DNA of 64,000 nucleotides from NCBI RefSeq assembly GCF_006716465.1, contig NZ_VFPB01000004.1:418194-482193 (forward strand). Direction: 5' to 3'. The DNA is from Pseudoxanthomonas sp. 3HH-4 (GTDB lineage Bacteria > Pseudomonadota > Gammaproteobacteria > Xanthomonadales > Xanthomonadaceae). The notes beneath the pieces were generated by a model that had not been told where the DNA came from, ran no database searches, and worked only from the letters and a program-made list of their open reading frames with translations. Below are positions 22,675-38,362 of this stretch, in pieces. Both the position numbers and the translations under genes were made by a program. Each line of letters starts with the position of its first letter. The first letter of the stretch is position 1.

Positions 22675-25266
22675 ATGTTGGAAGCCTATCGCCACCACGT
22701 AGCCGAGCGCGCCGCGCTGGGCATCCCGCCGCTGCCGCTGACGGCCCAGCAGACGGCCGAGGTCATCGAACTGCTGAAGAACCCGCCGGCTGGTGAAGAA
22801 GACTTCCTGGTCGAGCTGATCACCCACCGCGTGCCCGCCGGCGTCGACGATGCCGCCAAGGTCAAGGCGTCCTACCTGGCCGCCGTGGCCTTCGGCACCG
22901 AGAAGACCCCGCTGATCACCCCGCAGCGCGCCACCGAGCTGCTGGGCACGATGCTGGGCGGCTACAACATCCACCCGCTGATCGAGCTGCTCGACAACGC
23001 AGAGCTGGGTGCGACCGCCGCCGAAGGCCTGAAGCACACGCTGCTGATGTTCGACAGCTTCCACGACGTGCAGGAGAAGGCGGAGCAGGGCAACGCCCAC
23101 GCACAGGCCGTGCTGAAGAGCTGGGCCGACGCCGAGTGGTTCACCAGCAAGCCGGAAGTGCCGCAGAGCCTGACCATCACGGTCTTCAAGGTGCCCGGCG
23201 AGACCAACACCGACGACCTGTCGCCGGCGCCCGACGCGACCACGCGCCCGGACATTCCGTTGCACGCGCTGGCGATGCTGAAGAACAAGCGCCCCGACGC
23301 GCCGTTCGTGCCGGAAGAAGACGGCAAGCGCGGTCCGATCCAGGAAATCCTGTCGCTGAAGAACAAGGGCCACCTGGTCGCCTACGTCGGCGATGTGGTC
23401 GGCACCGGTTCCTCGCGCAAATCGGCGACCAACAGCGTGCTGTGGTTCACTGGCGAGGACATCCCGTTCATTCCGAACAAGCGCTTCGGCGGCGTCTGCC
23501 TGGGTTCCAAGATCGCCCCGATCTTCTACAACACCATGGAGGATGCCGGCGCGCTGCCGATCGAACTCGACGTGTCGCAGATGAGCCACGGCGATGTGGT
23601 CGAGCTGCGTCCGTACGACGGCAAGGCGTTGAAGAACGGTGAAGTGATCGCCGAGTTCCAGGTGAAGTCCGACGTGCTGTTCGACGAAGTGCGCGCCGGT
23701 GGCCGCATCCCGCTGATCATCGGCCGCGGCCTGACCGCGAAGGCGCGCGAAGCGCTGAAGCTCCCGGCGACGGATCTGTTCCGCCAGCCGCAGCAGCCGG
23801 CCGACAGCGGCAAGGGCTTCTCGCTGGCGCAGAAGATGGTGGGTCGCGCCTGCGGCCTGCCGGAAGGCCAGGGCGTGCGTCCGGGCGCGTACTGCGAACC
23901 GAAGATGACCTCGGTGGGTTCGCAGGACACCACCGGTCCGATGACCCGCGACGAGCTGAAGGACCTGGCCTGCCTGGGCTTCTCGGCCGACCTGGTCATG
24001 CAGTCGTTCTGCCATACGGCGGCCTATCCGAAGCCGGTGGACGTGAAGACCCACCACACGCTGCCGGAATTCATCTCCACCCGCGGCGGCATCTCGCTGC
24101 GCCCGGGTGACGGCGTGATCCACAGCTGGCTCAACCGCATGTTGATGCCCGACACCGTCGGCACCGGCGGCGACTCGCACACGCGCTTCCCGGTGGGCAT
24201 CTCGTTCCCGGCCGGCTCGGGTCTGGTCGCCTTCGCCGCCGCCACCGGCGTGATGCCGCTGGACATGCCGGAATCGGTGCTGGTCCGCTTCAAGGGCGAA
24301 ATGCAGCCTGGCGTCACGCTACGCGACCTGGTCAACGCCATCCCGTACTACGCCATCAAGTCGGGCTTGCTGACGGTGGCCAAGCAGGGCAAGAAGAACA
24401 TCTTCTCCGGCCGCATCCTCGAAATCGAAGGCTTGCCGGACCTGAAGGTGGAGCAGGCGTTCGAGCTGTCCGACGCCTCGGCCGAGCGTTCCGCCGCCGG
24501 CTGCACCGTGCGCTTGAACAAGGAACCGATCATCGAGTATCTGACCAGTAACATCACGCTGCTGAAGTGGATGATTGCCGAAGGCTACGCCGACGCGCGT
24601 TCGCTGGCCCGTCGCATCAAGAAGATGGAGGAGTGGCTGGTCGATCCGCAGCTGCTGGAGCCGGATGCCGACGCCGAGTACGCCGCCGTCATCGACATCG
24701 ATCTGGCCGAGGTGCACGAGCCGCTGCTGGCCTGCCCGAACGATCCGGACGATGTGAAGACGCTGTCCGATGTCGCCGGCACCCAGATCGATGAGGTCTT
24801 CATCGGTTCGTGCATGACCAACATCGGCCATTTCCGCGCGGCTGCCAAGCTGCTGGAAGGCAAGCGCGACATCCCGACCCGCCTGTGGGTCGCGCCGCCG
24901 ACCAAGATGGATGCGTCCGAGCTGACCAAGGAAGGCCACTACGGCACGTTCGGCACCGCCGGCGCGCGCATGGAGATGCCGGGCTGCTCGCTGTGCATGG
25001 GCAATCAGGCGCAGGTGCGCGAGGGTGCGACGGTGTTCTCCACCTCGACCCGCAACTTCCCCAACCGCCTGGGCCGCAACTCCAATGTGTTCCTGGGGTC
25101 GGCCGAGCTGGCCGCGATCTGTTCGCGCCTGGGCAGGATCCCGACCAAGGCCGAGTACATGGCCGACATCGGCGTGATCAACGAGAAGGGTGCCGAGATC
25201 TACCGCTACATGAACTTCGATCAGATCGAGGAATATCAGGACGTGGCCAAGACCGTCGCGGCCTGA
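22675..25266 (+). CDS. acnB: Aconitate hydratase B
   Basis: 863 residues, the AcnB size (E. coli 865). The main TCA-cycle aconitase. The B-type order is clear: an N-terminal HEAT-like domain ([19 protein letters not shown]), the swivel with [18 protein letters not shown], and the [4Fe-4S] cysteines late in the protein ([26 protein letters not shown]). AcnB can also act as an iron-responsive mRNA-binding protein when the cluster is lost. It is followed by a strong bidirectional terminator. Having acnA and acnB divergent around a toxin-antitoxin pair is a notable arrangement. Confidence 0.97.
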   Translation: MLEAYRHHVAERAALGIPPLPLTAQQTAEVIELLKNPPAGEEDFLVELITHRVPAGVDDAAKVKASYLAAVAFGTEKTPLITPQRATELLGTMLGGYNIHPLIELLDNAELGATAAEGLKHTLLMFDSFHDVQEKAEQGNAHAQAVLKSWADAEWFTSKPEVPQSLTITVFKVPGETNTDDLSPAPDATTRPDIPLHALAMLKNKRPDAPFVPEEDGKRGPIQEILSLKNKGHLVAYVGDVVGTGSSRKSATNSVLWFTGEDIPFIPNKRFGGVCLGSKIAPIFYNTMEDAGALPIELDVSQMSHGDVVELRPYDGKALKNGEVIAEFQVKSDVLFDEVRAGGRIPLIIGRGLTAKAREALKLPATDLFRQPQQPADSGKGFSLAQKMVGRACGLPEGQGVRPGAYCEPKMTSVGSQDTTGPMTRDELKDLACLGFSADLVMQSFCHTAAYPKPVDVKTHHTLPEFISTRGGISLRPGDGVIHSWLNRMLMPDTVGTGGDSHTRFPVGISFPAGSGLVAFAAATGVMPLDMPESVLVRFKGEMQPGVTLRDLVNAIPYYAIKSGLLTVAKQGKKNIFSGRILEIEGLPDLKVEQAFELSDASAERSAAGCTVRLNKEPIIEYLTSNITLLKWMIAEGYADARSLARRIKKMEEWLVDPQLLEPDADAEYAAVIDIDLAEVHEPLLACPNDPDDVKTLSDVAGTQIDEVFIGSCMTNIGHFRAAAKLLEGKRDIPTRLWVAPPTKMDASELTKEGHYGTFGTAGARMEMPGCSLCMGNQAQVREGATVFSTSTRNFPNRLGRNSNVFLGSAELAAICSRLGRIPTKAEYMADIGVINEKGAEIYRYMNFDQIEEYQDVAKTVAA

Positions 25267-25275
25267 TCGGCACAC

Positions 25276-25306
25276 AAAAAAGGCCCGGCAATGCCGGGCC
25301 TTTTTC
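25276..25306. terminator. Bidirectional terminator between acnB and hflD
   Basis: AGGCCCGGC (25281-25289) pairs with GCCGGGCCT (25293-25301), flanked by an A6 run on the left and T5 on the right, so it serves both the + strand acnB and the - strand hflD-mnmA unit. Confidence 0.93.
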
Positions 25307-25323
25307 TTGCGCGGTCCACAGGG

Positions 25324-25935
25324 TCAGGCCAGCCAGTCCTCCACCGCCTCCAGCATCTGCCGACGGCCAAGTACGAAATCCCACATCGACCCGCCCAACT
25401 GCCGCCACAGCACGGCCGAGCGCACCGCGGCCAGCAGGATCGCGCGGATCTCGGCCACCACGCCGGGTTGGCCCAGATAATGCGGGTTGCCCTGGACCAT
25501 CACGCGCGGGCGCAGGTGGCTGATGGTGTCGGCGTACAGCCCACCCAGCGCGGACAGCACATCCGGATGCGTGCTGCCCTGCTGTCCGGCGCGGGGCGCG
25601 ATCTCGCCCAGTCCGCGCGTGACCGCATGCACCGTGTCGTTCTCGCGCACAAAGCGACGCTCCAGTTGCAGCACCGCCATCGCCAGGCGGGGCAGGGCTT
25701 CGTCGTGGGCATCCTTCGCCAGATAGCTGCGCAGGACGCGCAGGCCGGGCGTGACCCCGGACACGCTGCCGTAGACCTCTGCAGGCGACGCGGCATCGAT
25801 GCGGAACACGCTGTCCAGTGCGGCCTGCACGGCAGATCCCTCGGACTGACCGGTTTCGGCGATGCGTCGCACCTGATGGAGCGCCTGCGCCAACCCGGCG
25901 AGGGCGAGGACGCGGTCGGAATATCTATTGCTCAA
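25324..25935 (-). CDS. hflD: HflD family protein (lysogenization regulator homologue)
   Basis: 203 residues, all-helical, matching the DUF489/HflD family ([38 protein letters not shown]). In E. coli HflD is a membrane-associated protein that binds phage lambda CII; its cellular role is unclear. It overlaps mnmA by four bases, the same neighbour as in E. coli (mnmA-hflD). Confidence 0.92.
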   Translation of the reverse strand: MSNRYSDRVLALAGLAQALHQVRRIAETGQSEGSAVQAALDSVFRIDAASPAEVYGSVSGVTPGLRVLRSYLAKDAHDEALPRLAMAVLQLERRFVRENDTVHAVTRGLGEIAPRAGQQGSTHPDVLSALGGLYADTISHLRPRVMVQGNPHYLGQPGVVAEIRAILLAAVRSAVLWRQLGGSMWDFVLGRRQMLEAVEDWLA

Positions 25936-27050
25936 GCTGCTTGCTCCGCGAGTTTCATTTCAAGAGGTGCGTCGGTGCGCGCGATGACCGCGCCGCCCAG
26001 GCATTCGTCGCCGGCATACAGCACCAGCGATTGTCCGGGCGTGACGGCGCGCTGTGGCGCCGTGAATTCCACCGCGACCGTGCCGTCGTCGAGCACCAGC
26101 ACTTCGCAAGATTCGTCCGGCTGCCGGTACCGGGTCTGCGCCGTGCAGGTGAAGCGGCCGGCGGGCGGGTTGCCGGCGACCCAGTGCGCCGATTCTGTCC
26201 ACAGGCGCGTGGACATCAGGTACGGGCTTTGGGTGTCCTGGTCGACATACAGGACATTGTGGGCGACGTCCTTGCCCACGACATACCAGGGTGCCTGCGG
26301 GCGACCGCGAACACCGCCGATCTGCAGGCCTTCACGCTGACCGAGTGTGAAATAGAATACGCCGGGGTGCTCGCCGATTATCTGGCCCTGCGGATCGCGC
26401 ATTTCGCCGCGCCTGGCGGGCAGGTAGCGGCCGAGGAACTCGCGGAAGTCGCGCTCGCCGATGAAGCAGATGCCGGTGGAATCCTTCTTGTCGTGCGTCT
26501 GCAGGCCGGCGTCGCGTGCGATGCGGCGCAGGTCCGATTTCTGCAGCTCGCCGATCGGAAACAGCGTAGCCGACAGTTGTGCCTGGCCGAGCTGATGCAG
26601 GAAATAGCTCTGGTCCTTGCCGCGGTCGACACCGCGCAGCAGGCGCCAGCGTCCATCCCGCTGGTGCACGCGTGCATAGTGGCCGGTGGCGATCTTCTCG
26701 GCGCCCAGGTCGCGTGCGGCATCCAGGAAGTGTTTGAACTTCACTTCGCGATTGCACAGCACATCGGGGTTGGGCGTCCGGCCTGCGGCGTACTCGGCCA
26801 GGAAGTGCTCGAAGACGCCTTTCCAGTATTCGCTCGAAAAATCGCGGAAGTGGAACGGAATGCCGAGGCGGCCACAGACGGCGACCGCGTCGCGCCGGTC
26901 GTCCTCGGCGCGACAATCGCCGGAGCCATCATCGGCCCAGTTCTGCATGAACAAGCCCGCGACGGATTCGCCCTGACGCACCAGTTGAAGAGCAGCGACG
27001 GACGAATCCACGCCGCCCGAGACGCCCACGATGACGCGTGGCGGGTTCAT
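25932..27050 (-). CDS. mnmA: tRNA-specific 2-thiouridylase MnmA
   Basis: 372 residues. It thiolates U34 of tRNA-Lys, tRNA-Glu and tRNA-Gln, using ATP to adenylate the uridine and sulfur from the Tus relay. The PP-loop motif [15 protein letters not shown] is at the N-terminus; the catalytic cysteine pair lies in [13 protein letters not shown] and [12 protein letters not shown]. The ATG at 27050 gives [13 protein letters not shown], the standard start, and overlaps the Nudix gene by ATGA. It is translationally coupled to hflD downstream. Confidence 0.96.
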   Translation of the reverse strand: MNPPRVIVGVSGGVDSSVAALQLVRQGESVAGLFMQNWADDGSGDCRAEDDRRDAVAVCGRLGIPFHFRDFSSEYWKGVFEHFLAEYAAGRTPNPDVLCNREVKFKHFLDAARDLGAEKIATGHYARVHQRDGRWRLLRGVDRGKDQSYFLHQLGQAQLSATLFPIGELQKSDLRRIARDAGLQTHDKKDSTGICFIGERDFREFLGRYLPARRGEMRDPQGQIIGEHPGVFYFTLGQREGLQIGGVRGRPQAPWYVVGKDVAHNVLYVDQDTQSPYLMSTRLWTESAHWVAGNPPAGRFTCTAQTRYRQPDESCEVLVLDDGTVAVEFTAPQRAVTPGQSLVLYAGDECLGGAVIARTDAPLEMKLAEQAA

Positions 27051-27508
27051 GCGATCTGTTGCAGCGTGGACAGGGGCGAGCGCCGTCCCGAGAGGAAGTC
27101 CTGCACGACCTGCCACACCAGCGGGCTACGGTGGCGGTCGGATCGCGCCTGCAGTTCGGCCGGTGTCAGCCACACGGCCTGCACGATGCCGTCGTCTAGC
27201 GGGTGGTCTGGGAGATGGCGCACCGGCTCTGCGGCGAAGGCGAAGCGCAGGTAGTGCCGACCTGTCTCCGCTTTCCATTGGTAGGCACCCACGAAGGCGG
27301 TCAGTTCGACCTCCCAGCCGGTTTCCTCAAGGGTCTCGCGGCGGGCGGCCTCCAGCAGGCTTTCGTCGGGTTCCAGGTGGCCAGCGGGCTGGTTGAACAC
27401 AAGGCGACCCTGCGCACGCTCTTCCACCATCAACAGCCTGCCGTCGCGGACCACCACCGTGGCCACGGTCACGTCAGGCTGCCAGAAGCGTCCCTCGCGA
27501 TAGCTCAC
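27047..27508 (-). CDS. Nudix hydrolase, NudJ-like
   Basis: 153 residues with a complete Nudix box ([23 protein letters not shown], matching GX5EX7REUXEEXGU). The family hydrolyses nucleoside di/triphosphates linked to another moiety; NudJ in E. coli removes phosphate from thiamine pyrophosphate precursors and nucleotides and sits beside mnmA there too. The start is GTG (27506-27508), abutting the stop of the upstream gene. Substrate unproven. Confidence 0.9.
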   Translation of the reverse strand: MSYREGRFWQPDVTVATVVVRDGRLLMVEERAQGRLVFNQPAGHLEPDESLLEAARRETLEETGWEVELTAFVGAYQWKAETGRHYLRFAFAAEPVRHLPDHPLDDGIVQAVWLTPAELQARSDRHRSPLVWQVVQDFLSGRRSPLSTLQQIA

Positions 27509-27991
27509 TTACAGTTCGTCCTTCTCGCCAGAGAGCTCGATTTCCTCGTTGTCAGCCGTTTCCGCCGCGATGTCCATCGCGGCTTCCAGCGCCGCGCCGT
27601 CCACGCTGTCGGGCAGCTTGATGACGAAGTACAGCACGTCCCCCGACAGCTCCCAGCTGCCCAGCTTCTTGGCGCGGCTGTCCGCCATCAGTGTGAGCGC
27701 CTTGGCGCCATCGATGCCGTCAGCGGCGACGCGGCCGGCCGGGGAAAACACCTCGCGGATGCTGATGCCGTTGACGTGTTCGGTGCGGCCGGAGACGAAG
27801 ACCAGCTGGGTCCGATTCTCCTGCTTGTAGGAGTAGGTGACCTTGTAGTCGCCGTCGGCGTCCACTTCGAACTGGATCCCGCGCGCCGTCAGCCGGGCGT
27901 CCACCGAGGCGTCGGCCGCGAGCACGGGTGTCGCGATCGCGGTGGCGCACAGCAGGGCGGCGGAGGACAATCGGGACAGCGCAGGTTTCAT
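27509..27991 (-). CDS. Periplasmic protein of unknown function
   Basis: 160 residues. A signal peptide ([23 protein letters not shown]) is cut near residue 26, leaving an acidic soluble protein ([38 protein letters not shown]). It may be a small beta-rich sensor of the YbjN-like or type III chaperone-like fold, but this is a guess. It lies immediately before the Nudix-mnmA-hflD unit with no gap, so it is probably the first gene of that operon. Divergent from clpS. Confidence 0.7.
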   Translation of the reverse strand: MKPALSRLSSAALLCATAIATPVLAADASVDARLTARGIQFEVDADGDYKVTYSYKQENRTQLVFVSGRTEHVNGISIREVFSPAGRVAADGIDGAKALTLMADSRAKKLGSWELSGDVLYFVIKLPDSVDGAALEAAMDIAAETADNEEIELSGEKDEL

Positions 27992-28089
27992 GGTCGGCTC
28001 GGCAGTATTTGGAAGGCGCATTGTGGCCGGGGCCACGCATGGCGTCCATGCGGGCGGCGAGGGCCGGCTTCCACGCCTATAATTCGCTC

Positions 28090-28410
28090 ATGTCCCGAAA
28101 GAACGAAAACGAACGCGACCATGGCCTGATGGTGGAGACCAGCCGGCCCGAGGTCGCGCCACCGCCCCTATACCAGGTATTGTTGCTCAACGACGACTAC
28201 ACGCCGATGGACTTCGTGGTGACCGTCCTGCAACAGTTCTTTGCCATGGACCTGGAGAAGGCGACCCAGGTGATGCTGCACGTGCATACCCGTGGACGTG
28301 GAGTCTGCGGCGTATACACCCGTGAGGTGGCCGAATCCAAGGTGGCCCAGGTCAACGAGTTTTCCCGTATGAACCAGCATCCCCTGCTGTGCACGATGGA
28401 GAAGTCCTGA
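28090..28410 (+). CDS. clpS: ATP-dependent Clp protease adaptor ClpS
   Basis: 106 residues, the same length as in E. coli. ClpS delivers N-degron substrates (N-terminal Leu, Phe, Tyr, Trp) to ClpAP. The substrate-pocket region [16 protein letters not shown] and the helix with [16 protein letters not shown] are conserved. It is followed 150 bp later by clpA, and the transferase Aat that creates N-degrons is also in this window (31769-32515). Confidence 0.97.
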   Translation: MSRKNENERDHGLMVETSRPEVAPPPLYQVLLLNDDYTPMDFVVTVLQQFFAMDLEKATQVMLHVHTRGRGVCGVYTREVAESKVAQVNEFSRMNQHPLLCTMEKS

Positions 28411-28560
28411 GGGGTCCGGCGTGGGCTTGCCGGGACGGAAACGGTGTGGGGGCGCCGCTGAGGAGTACAAGGCAACGATCCCTGAACACTGAAATCCGGT
28501 AGGGTGATGGAAAACCGCCCGCCAAGCCGCATATTGTCGGCATAGGCCCCGGAGGCAATC

Positions 28561-30840
<2,280 letters not shown>

Positions 30841-30870
30841 TCGGCCGGACGCTCACGCGACCAGGTCAGA

Positions 30871-30895
30871 AAAGGCGGCCTCCGGGCCGCCTTTT
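30871..30895 (+). terminator. Rho-independent terminator of clpA
   Basis: AAAGGCGGCC (30871-30880) pairs with GGCCGCCTTT (30885-30894) around a TCCG loop, followed by TTTTCCTT. The A-rich left side lets it also work for the convergent - strand gene at 30909. Confidence 0.92.
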
Positions 30896-30908
30896 CCTTG
30901 CGGCGTCC

Positions 30909-31271
30909 TTACTGTCGCGCACGTCGCTTGCGGGCAGCGAACTCATCGGCCGTGATCTGCTCCACGGCGCTGACGCGGCAGTTCCCGCGCTTCGTCATCA
31001 CCTTGGTGTCCTGCGGGCATAGTTGGCCCACTTGGCCATTCGTGGAGATTTCCACGGTGGGCGTCATGGTGATGGCGGCACAGCTGTTCCGGAATGCGAT
31101 CCGGTAGTGGCTCTGGCCGTCACGCAGATAGAACTGCTCACCGCCGCCGGCTCGGATGATTTCCTGATCGTTGCCCAAGCTCACGCACGTGGTGACCTGC
31201 TCGCCCGCCAGTGCCGCCAAGGGGGCCAAGCTCGCAACGAACAGGATGGAGGGAACAAGACGTGGGTTCAT
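30909..31271 (-). CDS. Small secreted protein, possibly DUF6491-like
   Basis: 120 residues with a signal peptide (LVPSILFVASLAPLAALAGEQ). Three cysteines (TTCVSLG, RNSCAAI, QLCPQD) may form a disulfide. The HYRIAFRNSCAAI pattern resembles small periplasmic proteins common in Xanthomonadaceae that I recall as DUF6491; that match is from memory. The C-terminal tail FAARKRRARQ is strongly basic. Function unknown. Confidence 0.65.
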   Translation of the reverse strand: MNPRLVPSILFVASLAPLAALAGEQVTTCVSLGNDQEIIRAGGGEQFYLRDGQSHYRIAFRNSCAAITMTPTVEISTNGQVGQLCPQDTKVMTKRGNCRVSAVEQITADEFAARKRRARQ

Positions 31272-31419
31272 GGCACCGCTCGAAGCGTTGGCAGCCGGAA
31301 TTGGCTACGGCCACGCTACGCATCGGTCCCCGGTTTCAAATCTGCCGTTGGTGGTCGTTACCAGCGACCCGGTGCCGGAGGTCATGGCATCCCGTGTTCC
31401 GCGCGGACGCATAAACGCA

Positions 31420-31442
31420 GAAAGCGGCCATTGGCCGCTTTC
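31420..31442. terminator. Hairpin terminator after infA
   Basis: GAAAGCGGCCA (31420-31430) and TGGCCGCTTTC (31432-31442) are perfect 11-base complements. It lies 20 bases after the infA stop (- strand). Confidence 0.85.
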
Positions 31443-31462
31443 AAATCAAATAGTTGCGCGTA

Positions 31463-31681
31463 TTACTTCATGCGGTACGTGATTCGACCCTTGGTGAGGT
31501 CATACGGGGTCATTTCGACCTTCACCTTGTCGCCGGTCAGGATGCGGATGTAGTTCTTGCGCATGCGGCCGGAGATGTGGGCGATGATTTCGTGGCCGTT
31601 TTCCAGCTTGACCCGGAACATGGTGTTGGGCAGCGTCTCGGCAACGGTGCCTTCGAATTCAATGGAATCGTCTTTCGACAT
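31463..31681 (-). CDS. infA: Translation initiation factor IF-1
   Basis: 72 residues, the universal IF-1 length and sequence ([37 protein letters not shown]). An OB-fold protein that occupies the ribosomal A site during initiation. It lies between clpA and aat as in E. coli; the serW tRNA found there in enterobacteria was not seen. Confidence 0.98.
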   Translation of the reverse strand: MSKDDSIEFEGTVAETLPNTMFRVKLENGHEIIAHISGRMRKNYIRILTGDKVKVEMTPYDLTKGRITYRMK

Positions 31682-31768
31682 GTATGCCTGTGCTGTGCCG
31701 CGAGGAGATGGCGGGTGCCATGAAGCCGGGCATTGTACGCCAGCCAGGCTCTTGGTGCAAAAATTCCG

Positions 31769-32515
31769 TTATGGCACCGAGGGTTGCGACAGCAGGGCGG
31801 CGGGCAGCACACCGAACCGCGTGGTCCAGGCACCTTCCTGCGTCGGCAGGTCGACCAGGCCGGCGATCTGTTCCAGAAAGGTCTCGCGAGGCACGAGGCA
31901 GCCTCCCAGGGAATGAAGGTGGTCGTTTTCCACCTGCGCGTCGATCAACGGCCAGCCCCACTCCCGCAAGCGAGTCGCCAGTGCGGCAAGTGCGACCTTC
32001 GACGCGCCGGATCGGTGGCTGAACATGCTTTCGCCAAAGAACATCCGGCCGATCGCCACGCCGTAGATGCCGCCGGCCAGACGGTCGCCATCGAATACTT
32101 CCACCGAATGCGCATGCCCCTGCCGGTGCAGGTCGATGTAGGCCTGCCGCATGCCCGACGTGATCCAGGTGCCGCGTTGTCCCGGCCGCGGCGATTGCGC
32201 GCAGGCCGTGATGACCTGCTCGAAGCAGGTATCCGCGTGGGCCTGCCATGCGCTCCGCTTCAGTTCGCGGCGGAACCGCGAAGGCAGTCGCACGCCGTCC
32301 GTATGAAACACCATGCGGGGATCGGGCGACCACCACAGCGGCGGCTGGCCGTCTGAAAACCACGGGAAAATGCCGTGCCGGTAGGCGTTGAGCAAGCGCG
32401 GCAGGGAAAGGTCGCCGCCGATCGCCAGCAACCCGTCCGGTTCGCGCATGGCGGCGCCCGCGTGGGGGAAGGGGGCGTGGGGGTCGGAAGACAGGACAAA
32501 CGGCCGTTGGCGCAT
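31769..32515 (-). CDS. aat: Leucyl/phenylalanyl-tRNA-protein transferase
   Basis: About 248 residues. It adds Leu or Phe to proteins with N-terminal Arg or Lys, creating N-degrons read by ClpS-ClpAP. Signature segments: REPDGLLAIGGDLS, YRHGIFPWFSDGQPPLWWSPDPR and GIYGVAIGRMFFGESMFS. The start is uncertain: the ATG at 32513-32515 gives MRQRPFVLS; an ATG eight codons upstream (32539) is also possible, and neither has a strong ribosome-binding site. It follows the GNAT-like gene on the same strand. Confidence 0.93.
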   Translation of the reverse strand: MRQRPFVLSSDPHAPFPHAGAAMREPDGLLAIGGDLSLPRLLNAYRHGIFPWFSDGQPPLWWSPDPRMVFHTDGVRLPSRFRRELKRSAWQAHADTCFEQVITACAQSPRPGQRGTWITSGMRQAYIDLHRQGHAHSVEVFDGDRLAGGIYGVAIGRMFFGESMFSHRSGASKVALAALATRLREWGWPLIDAQVENDHLHSLGGCLVPRETFLEQIAGLVDLPTQEGAWTTRFGVLPAALLSQPSVP

Positions 32516-32556
32516 GCCGCGATTGTAGGGGGCATTCATGACGCGACGCGCCGGGT

Positions 32557-33684
32557 TCAATCGCGATGCTTGAACGGTGTATGTTCCTGCAGGCTGCGGG
32601 CATAGCGGCGTACGGCCAAGGTTTCTTCCCTGGACCAGGCGGCCAGGGCGGCGGAGAAGTCCGGACGGGCGATCCAGTGACGCGAGTACACGAAAGTGGG
32701 CAGGAAGCCGCGCGCGATCTTGTGCTCGCCCTGGGCGCCGGGTTCGAAGATCTTCAATCCCTCGCGCAAGCAATAATCGATGCCCTGGTAGTAACAGGTC
32801 TCGAAATGCAGTCCCGGCAGCGCGCTCTCCGCGCCCCAGTAACGGCCATACAGGGTGTCCCCTCCACGCAGGCACAGCGCCCCTGCGATCGTGCGTCCTT
32901 GATGATCGGCCAGGAACAACACCAGGTTGCGCGGCAGCGAGGTCGCGAGATGTTGCAGGAACTGCAGCGTCAGTGCCGGCGAGTTGCCGTAGTCGCGGAA
33001 GGTACGCAGGTAGAACCCGAACATCACCTGCAGGTCGGTCTCGCTGGCGTCGTCGCCATGCACGACACGGAAGGTCACACCGGCGCGCTGCACCTTAGCG
33101 CGCTCCTGGCGGATGTTCTTGCGGTGCTTGTGGTCGAAATCCGCAAGGAAGCCGTCAAAGTCGCGCCAGTGTCCCGGGTTGCGCCAGTGGTACTGCACGT
33201 CGATGCGGGGCAGCCAGCCCTCTGGAAAGCCTGCATCCTCGGCGGGTGTCGGGAAGTTGATGTGGGCCGACGACAGGTTCAGCCGCAGCGCCTCGTCCTG
33301 GATCGACGTCAGCAGCAACGCGCGATGGCCATGATCCAATGCCAGCAGTCGTGGCCCCGTGACAGGCGAGTAGGGCACGCCGCCCAGCCACTTGGGGTAG
33401 TAGTCCAGTCCGTGCTGCGCGTACGCGTGCGCCCAGGCGTGGTCGAACACGAACTCGCCGTGCGAGTTTTCCTTGAGGTAGCCCGGCGCTGCGGCGACCA
33501 GCAGGTCTCCCTCCCACAACGTTGCGTGATGCGGCGTCCAGCCCCATTCCTCGCGCAGACAGCCTTGGGCTTCGAGCCCATGCAGGAACGCATGGGAAAC
33601 AAAAGGGTTGCGACCATCGTGCAGCGCATCCCACGCGAGCGCAGGCACGTTGGCGAGAGAGGAGAAGAAACGGACTGCAGTCAT
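32557..33684 (-). CDS. FemAB/GNAT-like acyltransferase family protein (COG3146 type)
   Basis: 375 residues. Conserved stretches WDALHDGRNPFVSHAFLHGLE, KWLGGVPYSPVTGPRLLA and YGRYWGAESALPGLHFETCYYQGIDYCLREGLKIFEPGAQGEHKIARGF match a widespread proteobacterial family with two GNAT-like lobes, related to peptidoglycan FemAB enzymes. The substrate is unknown. The ATG at 33684 fits the family start (MTAVRFFSSL). It precedes aat on the - strand. Confidence 0.82.
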   Translation of the reverse strand: MTAVRFFSSLANVPALAWDALHDGRNPFVSHAFLHGLEAQGCLREEWGWTPHHATLWEGDLLVAAAPGYLKENSHGEFVFDHAWAHAYAQHGLDYYPKWLGGVPYSPVTGPRLLALDHGHRALLLTSIQDEALRLNLSSAHINFPTPAEDAGFPEGWLPRIDVQYHWRNPGHWRDFDGFLADFDHKHRKNIRQERAKVQRAGVTFRVVHGDDASETDLQVMFGFYLRTFRDYGNSPALTLQFLQHLATSLPRNLVLFLADHQGRTIAGALCLRGGDTLYGRYWGAESALPGLHFETCYYQGIDYCLREGLKIFEPGAQGEHKIARGFLPTFVYSRHWIARPDFSAALAAWSREETLAVRRYARSLQEHTPFKHRD

Positions 33685-33695
33685 CGGCAGCGATG

Positions 33696-34583
33696 CTACG
33701 GACGCAGGTCCAGCACGTCGATGGTCGGAGGATTGAACAAGCGCATCGGCAGGCCGATCTCGCCGGTACCGACGGTGGTATACACGCGCACGCGGCCATG
33801 GGGCGTGCGCAGGAACTGCTCGCCGCGATCGAAGCCGTACTGGCTGGGAATCACGCGTTTGTAGAGCCACGGAATGCGGATCTGCCCACCATGCGTATGG
33901 CCGGCAAGCACCAGCGCCGCCTGGGCCGGATCGAGGTCGATCGCGCTGTCGGGATTGTGGGTCAGCACCAGGGTGGGGGAGGTCGAGGGCAGGGCGGACA
34001 GGAAGCCGGGATCGTCCTTGTTCGCCCAGCGGTCGCCCAGTCCGGCAAGACGGAATCCGCGCACGGTGACGGTTTCGCCTTCGATCACGTTGACCTTGTG
34101 CGTTGCCAGAGCGGAGCGGAGCTCTGCATCGATATCGGGGCCCGGGGCCTGCTGGTCATGATTGCCGAGCACCGCATACACCGGCAGATGGAGCTCCGCG
34201 AGCGGCGCGAACATCTCCTGCAGCGACTTGCCATCTGGCTCGTAGGTGAAATCCCCGGCGATCACCACCGCGTCGGCCTGCCGGGTATTGATCCGATCCA
34301 CCAACCGCTGCAGGTACCCCCTGTTTTTGTAGACGCCCAGATGGATGTCGATGACCAATACCAGCCTGGCCCGCGCGCCGGTGCCCGTCAGTATGGTCTC
34401 CTGCACCCGGATGCGCTGCGGCTCGACGAAGCGGGCCCATGCGAACAGCAGGCAGCCCGCCAGCAACAGGACGATCAGCCAGCGGCCACTGCGCTCATGC
34501 AGCCGCCACAACAGCCATGCCACGAACGGCCAGACCAGCCAGCTGCCGTAGAACAGACATTGCTTGATCAGCAGCTTGTCCAT
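33696..34583 (-). CDS. Membrane-anchored metallophosphoesterase (YkuE-like)
   Basis: 295 residues. One or two N-terminal membrane helices (CLFYGSWLVWPFVAWLLW; WLIVLLLAGCLLFAWA) precede a calcineurin-like phosphoesterase domain with its metal ligands: DIHLG, GDFTYEPDG, LGNHDQQ, LTHNPD and GHTHGGQIR. Similar proteins act as UDP-diacylglucosamine or phospholipid-related hydrolases or as general phosphodiesterases; the substrate is not determined. It sits in a - strand run with the GNAT-like gene and trxB. Confidence 0.9.
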   Translation of the reverse strand: MDKLLIKQCLFYGSWLVWPFVAWLLWRLHERSGRWLIVLLLAGCLLFAWARFVEPQRIRVQETILTGTGARARLVLVIDIHLGVYKNRGYLQRLVDRINTRQADAVVIAGDFTYEPDGKSLQEMFAPLAELHLPVYAVLGNHDQQAPGPDIDAELRSALATHKVNVIEGETVTVRGFRLAGLGDRWANKDDPGFLSALPSTSPTLVLTHNPDSAIDLDPAQAALVLAGHTHGGQIRIPWLYKRVIPSQYGFDRGEQFLRTPHGRVRVYTTVGTGEIGLPMRLFNPPTIDVLDLRP

Positions 34584-34607
34584 CCGTGGAAGAGGTCGTC
34601 GCCCGGA

Positions 34608-35804
<1,197 letters not shown>

Positions 35805-35849
35805 TTACTATCAATCACTAACAGAAATTTCCTAAGGTCTGGTCCAAAG

Positions 35850-38213
<2,364 letters not shown>

Positions 38214-38222
38214 GGCTTCTTC

Positions 38223-38286
38223 TGTGGGAGCGACGTCAGTCGCGATGATGCGTTGGAGGTCGATCACGACTGACGTCGCTCCCACA
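38223..38286. repeat. REP-like palindromic element, copy 2
   Basis: Left arm 38223-38245 and right arm 38264-38286 are 23-base complements with one mismatch, built on TGTGGGAGCGACGTCAGTCG; the loop is 18 bases. It is the same family as the element at 9468-9528 and sits ten bases after the ftsK stop, where it may also act as a terminator or mRNA-stabilising hairpin. Confidence 0.92.
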
Positions 38287-38362
38287 ACAGTCGGGTGCCC
38301 ACCCCCCGTTCAGTTTCACCCGGCCACACTCCGGCCCAACGTCCCTCACCCCGGAACGCACC

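Noticed and set aside
31330..31350. tRNA-like GGTTTCAAATC near infA
   Set aside because: No acceptor stem or anticodon arm can be drawn around it; the serW tRNA of enterobacteria is not here.
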